Assembly: GCA_013698055.1 (NCBI GenBank)
Contig: JACCVS010000387.1
Span: 1-5,694 of the forward strand
From: Acidobacteriota bacterium
GTDB taxonomy: Bacteria > Acidobacteriota > Blastocatellia > Pyrinomonadales > Pyrinomonadaceae
DNA length: 5,694 bases
Direction: 5' to 3'
Within the stretch, counting starts at the first letter, position 1. Every line of letters starts with the position of its first letter. Under the pieces are notes generated by a model. The model had not been told where the DNA came from. It made no database searches and saw only the letters and a program-made list of their open reading frames with translations. Shown piece by piece: positions 1 to 3,596 of this stretch. The position numbers were made by a program, and so were the translations under genes.

Positions 1-304
1 CGTCCCACTTGTTGGCAACTACCACGGGCAAATCGCGACGACTGAGCTTGTGGACATCTTCGCTTTGAGCAATGTATTCAAGCTGCTCTGTGTTGAGACC
101 GACGTGCAGCACGCCTTTCAGCACGGCGATTGTCGCGGGCACTGCGTGGCAGTCGCGCACTATCTGCTCAAGCCGTTGCGCCGTTTCGAGATTCTGCGGT
201 CGCGGCAATCCGTGCGCGATGACTGTTGATTCGAGCGCGACGATGGCGAAGTTTTCATTGAGCGCCGTTTCGACTTCCTCGCCAACGTTGAAGATGTCAG
301 GCAC
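1..304 (-). CDS. psuG: Pseudouridine-5'-phosphate glycosidase, N-terminal part (runs off the window)
   Basis: PsuG reversibly splits pseudouridine 5'-phosphate into uracil and ribose 5-phosphate, the C-C bond-breaking step of cytoplasmic pseudouridine salvage. Translating the minus strand from a GTG at 304-302 gives 101 residues that align with the start of the family. VALESTVIAHG (residues 22-32) contains Glu25, which matches the active-site Glu31 of the E. coli enzyme. It is followed by LPRPQN, AVPATIAVL (54-62) and the diagnostic KLSRRDLP (86-93). The rest of the roughly 310-residue enzyme, including the metal-binding Asp and catalytic Lys, lies beyond position 1. The GTG start puts 24 residues before the key Glu, close to the 30 in E. 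coli. An in-frame ATG at 346-344 would add a very basic 14-residue extension and lacks a good ribosome site. The start overlaps the yihY stop by 8 nt, which implies co-transcription and coupled translation. A psuK kinase partner is not visible. Confidence 0.93.
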   Translation of the reverse strand, partial: MPDIFNVGEEVETALNENFAIVALESTVIAHGLPRPQNLETAQRLEQIVRDCHAVPATIAVLKGVLHVGLNTEQLEYIAQSEDVHKLSRRDLPVVVANKWD

Positions 305-1262
305 GCTCTTTCTTTCCCTTTTCTTGTTTCGCCGCTTTGCGCTCATTCTCGTCCGGTGTTTTCTCGCCCTTCTCTTTCGCCTCGGGATCACCGGCTTCAG
401 CCGCCGCGTTTTCTATTTCGGAGTTGACCTCGCCGCCGATCATGATCGCCATCCCGGTAAAGTAGAACCACAGCATCATGATGATGAGCGCGCCCAATGA
501 ACCGTAGGTGGCACTGTAGGAATTGAAATACGAGAGATAAGTCTTGAAGCCGAAAGAGATCAGCAGCCAGAGCGCTACGCCGATGATCGAGCCGGGCGTG
601 ACCCACTTCCATTCCTGCTTTTTAATGTCGGGCGCAAAGTAATAGATGAGGTTGAATCCGACCAGAATAAAGAAGAGGATGATCGGCCACTGTACTATTT
701 TCCATGTGATGGTGAAAGCGTCGCCCAGGCCCGCCTTGATGGCGATGGCGTCGGCGATCTGGAAACCGTAGAGCAGGAGCGCGAGCGCCGACACAATTAG
801 AAGCGCGAGCGCGGCGGTCAGGCCAATGGCGATGAGACGTGTCTTCCAGTACGGGCGCGTCTCCTTGACCTTGTAGGCCGCGTTGAGTGACTCGCTGATC
901 GCGCCCATGCCGTTTGAAGCGGCCCAGATGGTCGCCAGCAACCCGAAGGAAATCTTGCCTGCGCCCGACGCATTGGTCAACTCGTCAACTGTTTTATGCA
1001 CGAGTTCTCCGGCTGATGCGGGCATCACCTGACTTAGATAAGTGATCAGGCTATCGCGCAACTCCGTGCCCTTGTCCGCGAATATCCCAAGCAGCGCCAT
1101 CATCACGAGCAGCAGGGGGAAAAGCGCCAGCAGGAAATAGTAAGACAGTTGCGCCGCGCGCCCCCAAACATCATCCTCGTTCATCTCATTCCAGACGCGC
1201 TTGCCCAACTGCTTCCAACTCAACCCCCCGAATCCCCACATCGAAGCCTTTGCCTGAGCCAT
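297..1262 (-). CDS. yihY: YihY/virulence factor BrkB family inner-membrane protein
   Basis: This 321-residue protein belongs to the YihY/BrkB (UPF0761) family of polytopic inner-membrane proteins. Members were once mislabelled ribonuclease BN, and their transport or structural role is not settled. Six hydrophobic segments are visible at about residues 41-63, 104-124, 143-168, 186-210, 222-240 and 255-279. Family hallmarks are AAQLSYYFLLALFPLLL (36-52), SNGMGAISESLNAAY (116-130) and the stretch from NSYSATYGSLGA (247-258) to IGGEVNSEIE (275-284). A hydrophilic, Lys/Glu-rich tail follows from 285 to 321, presumably cytoplasmic. The ATG at 1262 was chosen because an AAAGGAG site sits 7 nt upstream. 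The frame stays open to an ATG at 1349, but that 29-residue extension has no family character. The gene is first in a minus-strand pair with psuG and diverges from the tRNA unit. Confidence 0.93.
   Translation of the reverse strand: MAQAKASMWGFGGLSWKQLGKRVWNEMNEDDVWGRAAQLSYYFLLALFPLLLVMMALLGIFADKGTELRDSLITYLSQVMPASAGELVHKTVDELTNASGAGKISFGLLATIWAASNGMGAISESLNAAYKVKETRPYWKTRLIAIGLTAALALLIVSALALLLYGFQIADAIAIKAGLGDAFTITWKIVQWPIILFFILVGFNLIYYFAPDIKKQEWKWVTPGSIIGVALWLLISFGFKTYLSYFNSYSATYGSLGALIIMMLWFYFTGMAIMIGGEVNSEIENAAAEAGDPEAKEKGEKTPDENERKAAKQEKGKKERA
315..320 (-). promoter_or_regulatory. Ribosome binding site of psuG, inside the yihY coding end
   Basis: AAGGGA on the minus strand lies 10 nt before the GTG at 304-302, within the lysine-rich last codons of yihY. 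It favours the GTG start over the in-frame ATG at 346-344, which is preceded only by CGGACGAGA. Confidence 0.5.
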
Positions 1263-1269
1263 CCCCGTT

Positions 1270-1276
1270 CTCCTTT
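1270..1276 (-). promoter_or_regulatory. Ribosome binding site that fixes the yihY start
   Basis: AAAGGAG on the minus strand lies 7 nt before the ATG at 1262-1260. It decides between this start and the longer open frame reaching 1349. Confidence 0.75.
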
Positions 1277-1283
1277 GCGACTT

Positions 1284-1311
1284 ATTATGCGACACGTCCT
1301 CGTGATTTGAA
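1284..1311 (-). promoter_or_regulatory. Possible promoter of yihY-psuG
   Basis: On the minus strand, CATAAT (1289-1284) matches five of six -10 positions. TTCAAA (1311-1306) is a 4/6 -35 element 16 bp upstream. Transcription would begin around 1277, which would leave the ribosome site at the extreme 5' end. That makes this a weak proposal. Confidence 0.25.
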
Positions 1312-1401
1312 CACGGAAAAGCAAAAATCGGGCCGCTTATTTTGCACACGAAGAGGTTGCAGGCAGGTGCGATTAATTTCTATTTCGGCACTGAGCGCTG
1401 C

Positions 1402-1430
1402 TTGACAGTCCTGCTCTCATCTTTTAGGAT
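1402..1430 (+). promoter_or_regulatory. Sigma-70 type promoter of the tRNA-Val/tRNA-Asp unit
   Basis: A perfect TTGACA -35 box (1402-1407), a 17-bp spacer and a TAGGAT -10 box (1425-1430, 4/6 match to consensus) lie directly upstream of the first tRNA. The predicted start near 1437 leaves a leader of about 29 nt before the mature tRNA at 1466, which is typical for a stable-RNA operon. It diverges from the yihY promoter region. Confidence 0.75.
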
Positions 1431-1465
1431 TCATTTCGCCTCAGGCACATCTTTTGAACGCCCGA

Positions 1466-1540
1466 AGGCACGTATGTCAATGGTAGACGGCCTCCCTTAC
1501 AAGGAGGAGGTTGGGGGTTCGAGTCCCTCCGTGCCTACCA
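1466..1540 (+). tRNA. tRNA-Val (anticodon TAC)
   Basis: The cloverleaf folds fully by eye. The acceptor AGGCACG (1466-1472) pairs with CGTGCCT (1530-1536). The D-arm TGTC/GACG has a short AATGGTA loop. The anticodon stem CCTCC/GGAGG encloses loop CTTACAA with anticodon TAC at 1498-1500. The T-arm GGGGG/CCCTC has one G-T pair and loop TTCGAGT. The discriminator is A1537, and CCA is encoded at 1538-1540. A35, C36 and A73 fit valine identity, and A15 with T48 makes the expected Levitt pair. The acceptor opens with an A-T pair rather than the commoner G-C. It decodes GTA and, by wobble, other Val codons. A 27-nt spacer separates it from tRNA-Asp. Confidence 0.96.
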
Positions 1541-1564
1541 TCGAGATTGAGAATCAGTTTTCCC

Positions 1565-1646
<82 letters not shown>

Positions 1647-1662
1647 TAATCGCTGTAGTGGC

Positions 1663-1703
1663 AGCACAAATGGCCTTCCTTTGGGGAGGCCATTTGTGCT
1701 TTT
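1663..1703 (+). terminator. Rho-independent terminator of the tRNA unit
   Basis: A perfect 14-bp inverted repeat, AGCACAAATGGCCT (1663-1676) against AGGCCATTTGTGCT (1687-1700), is extended inward by T-G, C-G and C-G pairs to a TTTG tetraloop (1680-1683). This makes a 17-bp stem, and a TTTT run at 1700-1703 follows. No T tract follows the stem on the other strand, so it acts on plus-strand transcripts and insulates marR from the tRNA promoter. Confidence 0.88.
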
Positions 1704-1732
1704 AGACTCCGCAACTCACATCAGGCAATAAT
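1703..1732 (+). promoter_or_regulatory. Candidate promoter of the marR-lysE operon
   Basis: TAGACT (1703-1708, 4/6 match to TTGACA), an 18-bp spacer and AATAAT (1727-1732, 5/6 match to TATAAT) form the best promoter pair before marR. It predicts a start near 1739, inside the 20-bp palindrome at 1731-1750, so a bound repressor would block initiation. An alternative -35 TTGACT at 1735-1740 has only TAAGGT at the right distance. Confidence 0.4.
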
Positions 1733-1750
1733 ACTTGACTAATCAACTAT
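1731..1750 (+). promoter_or_regulatory. Candidate MarR operator (20-bp near-palindrome)
   Basis: ATACTTGACTAATCAACTAT equals its own reverse complement at 16 of 20 positions, with a core of TTGA-N-TA-N-TCAA. The length and symmetry fit the sites bound by dimeric MarR-family regulators, which commonly autoregulate from their own promoter. It ends 21 bp before the marR start and overlaps the predicted transcription start. The binding role is inferred from symmetry and position. Confidence 0.5.
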
Positions 1751-1771
1751 TGACAGGTAAGGTAAATTCCA

Positions 1772-2290
1772 ATGGCAAAGGTTAATCCAAAGAACGATAA
1801 AAAGAAGCGCTTTCGACCGACATCGAGAGGAATCGCTTATGTCGCTTTATTGCGGGCGGCGGATCGGGTGAAATCTTATTTTGAAATCCTCGTCGCGCCG
1901 TTCGACATCACCGGGCAGCAATACAATGTGCTGCGGATTTTGCGCGGCGCAGAACCCGAAGGTTTGCCGACTTTGACGATTGCCGAGCGAATGATTGAGC
2001 GTGCGCCCGGCATTACGCGGATGATTGACCGTCTCGAAGCGAAAGAATTGGTGAGGCGCGAGAGCTGCCCGGAAGATCGCCGTTGTGTTTATTGTCGGAT
2101 CACGGCGAAGGGATTGAATCTTTTGGAACTACTCGACGAGCCGGTTGACGAGACTAATGCCGTCTTTGACGGACTGAGTAAAGCGGAACTTAAACAGTTT
2201 ACTGCGCTGCTTGAGAAAGTGCAGAAAGCTCTTGAATCAAAATCAGGAGGAATAAATCGGAATACAGGAAATTCGGAGGAAGCAAATTAG
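1772..2290 (+). CDS. MarR-family winged-helix transcriptional regulator
   Basis: This 172-residue protein has the size and layout of MarR regulators, which bind DNA as dimers and release it on ligand binding or cysteine oxidation. Helix 1 (about 19-44) and GQQYNVLRIL (48-57) match the dimer helix and the start of the DNA-binding domain. The helix-turn-helix covers about 66-97, with recognition helix PGITRMIDRLEAKELV (79-94). The wing carries the signature EDRR (101-104) followed by RITAKG (109-114). A C-terminal dimerisation helix runs from about 134 to 155. Three cysteines (99, 105, 108) lie in or beside the wing. The last 17 residues are polar and look unconserved. The start has a modest AAGG site 9 nt upstream. 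A LysE-type exporter follows after 21 nt, so this is probably its local repressor and possibly an autorepressor through the palindrome at 1731-1750. The effector is unknown. Confidence 0.92.
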   Translation: MAKVNPKNDKKKRFRPTSRGIAYVALLRAADRVKSYFEILVAPFDITGQQYNVLRILRGAEPEGLPTLTIAERMIERAPGITRMIDRLEAKELVRRESCPEDRRCVYCRITAKGLNLLELLDEPVDETNAVFDGLSKAELKQFTALLEKVQKALESKSGGINRNTGNSEEAN

Positions 2291-2311
2291 AAATTCACAG
2301 GAAGGAGAAAT

Positions 2312-2947
2312 ATGCCGGATTGGTCAACCTTAATGCTATTCGCGGCGGCAGCTGCGATTCTGGTTTTCACGCCTGGGCCGAACACGCTCTACATCATCGC
2401 CCGCAGCATTCAACAAGGGCGCACGGCGGGCATCGTCTCAAGTTTGGGCGTTGAGACGGGGACGCTGATTCACGTCGCCGCCGCCGCTTTCGGTATCTCG
2501 GCGTTGTTGGTGTCGTCGGCGCTGGCCTTTAACATCGTGAAATATGCGGGGGCGGCTTATCTCATTTACCTCGGCGTCAAGACTTTGCTGGCGCGGGAAA
2601 AACCAGCCGCAGCGGAGGCCGTCGAAGAGAAGAGTTTGCGCCGCACGTTTTCGCAAGCCGTGTTAGTGAACGTCCTGAATCCGAAGAGCGCGATGTTCTT
2701 TTTCGCTTTTCTGCCGCAGTTTATCGATGCGAAGCGCGGCGCGGCAGCGACGCAGATTTTAATCTTCGGCGCGATTGTCGTCATTCTGGGATTTACCAGC
2801 GGCTCGCTGTACTCGCTCATAGCCGGGAGCATCGGCAATGTGCTGCGGGGAAATCTGAAGTTCCTGCGCGCGCAACGCTACTTCGCCGGAAGCGTCTACA
2901 TCGGGCTCGGCGCGGCGACCGCTTTGACTGGAACGAGTAGAAAGTGA
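2312..2947 (+). CDS. LysE/RhtB-family amino-acid (or metabolite) exporter
   Basis: This 211-residue inner-membrane protein has the standard length of the LysE/RhtB translocators, which export amino acids such as lysine, threonine, homoserine or leucine using the proton-motive force. The N-terminal hallmark FTPGPNTLYIIARSIQQG (19-36) and the mid-protein NPKSAMFFFAFLPQF (123-137) are both intact. Hydrophobic segments lie at about 6-28, 40-70, 72-93, 112-138, 145-172 and 188-205, with a polar stretch at 94-111 typical of the central loop. An AAGGAG site (2302-2307) lies 4 nt before the ATG. It is the second gene of an operon with the MarR regulator (21-nt gap), so efflux is probably induced when the regulator meets its ligand. 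The substrate cannot be read from the sequence. Confidence 0.93.
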   Translation: MPDWSTLMLFAAAAAILVFTPGPNTLYIIARSIQQGRTAGIVSSLGVETGTLIHVAAAAFGISALLVSSALAFNIVKYAGAAYLIYLGVKTLLAREKPAAAEAVEEKSLRRTFSQAVLVNVLNPKSAMFFFAFLPQFIDAKRGAAATQILIFGAIVVILGFTSGSLYSLIAGSIGNVLRGNLKFLRAQRYFAGSVYIGLGAATALTGTSRK

Positions 2948-2971
2948 GTTGAGGTAATCGGAAGTGGCGTT

Positions 2972-3031
2972 GCGGTTATTGATTGAAGGGGATGCGCTGA
3001 TAGAGGAACCGCTTAGATAAAGCATCCCCTT
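2972..3031 (+). other. Structured leader: two interleaved inverted repeats (pseudoknot topology)
   Basis: AAGGGGATGC (2986-2995) pairs perfectly with GCATCCCCTT (3022-3031), giving 10 bp with a 26-nt loop. GCGGTT (2972-2977) pairs with AACCGC (3007-3012), which sits inside that loop. The order 5' arm 1, 5' arm 2, 3' arm 1, 3' arm 2 is that of an H-type pseudoknot with connecting loops of 8, 11 and 9 nt. No T run follows, so it is not a standard terminator for marR-lysE. It ends 4 nt before the Shine-Dalgarno of the 58-codon frame, so it could tune that frame's translation. The 10-bp stem is certain as sequence, while the 6-bp stem could be chance. Confidence 0.4.
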
Positions 3032-3035
3032 GAAC

Positions 3036-3042
3036 AAAGGAG
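3036..3042 (+). promoter_or_regulatory. Strong Shine-Dalgarno before the 58-codon frame
   Basis: AAAGGAG lies 9 nt before the ATG at 3052 and follows the structured region by 4 nt. It is the main argument that the short frame is translated. Confidence 0.55.
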
Positions 3043-3051
3043 AGAGTTACG

Positions 3052-3228
3052 ATGGGTGTCAGACACTTTACGATTGAAGACCCTGCGATGTGGTATCAGC
3101 CGGGCGACGAACAGATATTTCATGGCGATGGTTTTACCAAAACGCGCTCCGCTCTCTCTCAGCAAGCGCACACGTCCATGTCGCAATTGGTGGCACAAAG
3201 GAATCGGTTTGGAATCAACCAGAGATAG
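3052..3228 (+). CDS. Small protein of unknown function (58 aa)
   Basis: I do not recognise this protein. It begins MGVRHFTIEDPAMWYQPGD and is soluble, with no signal peptide, membrane segment or cysteine. The first 27 residues are acidic and aromatic with turn-forming residues. The rest is Ser/Gln/Arg-rich and basic. About 57 % of third codon positions are G or C, which does not discriminate. Support is contextual: an AAAGGAG site at 3036-3042, a structured leader before it, and a Rho-independent terminator starting 18 nt after the TAG. It lies 104 nt downstream of the LysE-type exporter on the same strand and could be the third gene of that operon. The other two forward frames are also open across most of this stretch, so it could instead be a non-coding RNA or the decayed front of a longer gene. 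Confidence 0.45.
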   Translation: MGVRHFTIEDPAMWYQPGDEQIFHGDGFTKTRSALSQQAHTSMSQLVAQRNRFGINQR

Positions 3229-3245
3229 AAAGCTGGGCTCCGCTT

Positions 3246-3268
3246 AAGGACTGGCGTCCTTTTCTTTT
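3246..3268 (+). terminator. Rho-independent terminator after the 58-codon frame
   Basis: AAGGAC (3246-3251), tetraloop TGGC and GTCCTT (3256-3261) form a 6-bp perfect hairpin continuing into a T-rich tail (TTCTTTT). It is the only clear plus-strand terminator after marR-lysE, so it probably ends that whole transcript. It also closes the short frame ending at 3228. Confidence 0.75.
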
Positions 3269-3596
3269 CAACTCATGGCTGAGATTAGTTTATTTTCTAT
3301 ACAAACGTTAGCTGGCGAGAAGTTCCTGACGACTTCAACAGTATAGTTCAAACTTCCGCGTCCGGGCATCTCTTCCTTCCACTGTCTCAACCGAAACTTT
3401 GATTATCATCCGATTTTTCGGAAATAAATTTATCCATCTCAACAACTCGAAACCAGATTGCTTGCATCTCAGCCGCAAATCCGAAGACTTCCCACAGAGG
3501 TCTGCGATTTGCATTAATCAAAAGCAAGATAATGAGGAGCTACTCCCCAGGCCCACGTTTGTCTGCATCACTGCCTTAACACACAGGAGTTCCTCG
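3269..3596. other. Non-coding gap before the macroglobulin-like gene
   Basis: I find no convincing gene here. The stretch is visibly more AT-rich than its neighbours. It holds a small TCCGA/TCGGA hairpin (3409-3422), an AT palindrome ATAAATTTAT (3424-3433), the larger hairpin at 3475-3512 and a GATAAT hexamer (3528-3533) that could be a -10 box but lacks a recognisable -35. The promoter of the macroglobulin-like gene must lie here or be of a type I cannot read. An AGGAG site at 3585-3589 serves the ATG at 3597. Confidence 0.6.
3475..3512 (+). repeat. Long imperfect hairpin upstream of the macroglobulin-like gene
   Basis: GCAAATC (3475-3481) pairs with GATTTGC (3506-3512). After a bulged C, a G-C pair and one A/G mismatch, AGACTTC (3485-3491) pairs with GAGGTCT (3497-3503) around a CCACA loop. 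In total there are 15 pairs, one of them T-G, in 38 nt. No T run follows on either strand, so it is not a standard terminator. It could be a 5'-UTR structure, an operator or part of a small RNA. Confidence 0.5.

Noticed and set aside
72..500. Plus-strand open frame of 142 codons at the left edge
   Set aside because: It is antisense to the psuG start and yihY end, both of which have clear family motifs. The translation is Ser/Cys/Arg-rich and resembles no family.
1263..1349. Longer yihY start at the ATG at 1349
   Set aside because: The extra 29 residues lack family character, and the AAAGGAG site sits correctly for the ATG at 1262.
1750..1755. Perfect TTGACA as a -35 box for marR
   Set aside because: A -10 box 17 bp later would fall inside the marR start codon region (1773-1778, TGGCAA), and none is there.
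2438..3037. Minus-strand open frames opposite the LysE-type gene
   Set aside because: They are shadows of a well-supported transporter, with Arg/Gln-rich low-complexity translations.
3013..3198. Minus-strand frame opposite the 58-codon frame
   Set aside because: It starts without a ribosome site and covers the structured leader. The plus frame has the better signals.
3409..3433. Small TCCGA/TCGGA hairpin and ATAAATTTAT palindrome as regulatory sites
   Set aside because: These are short and expected by chance in AT-rich DNA. Nothing in their position gives them a role.
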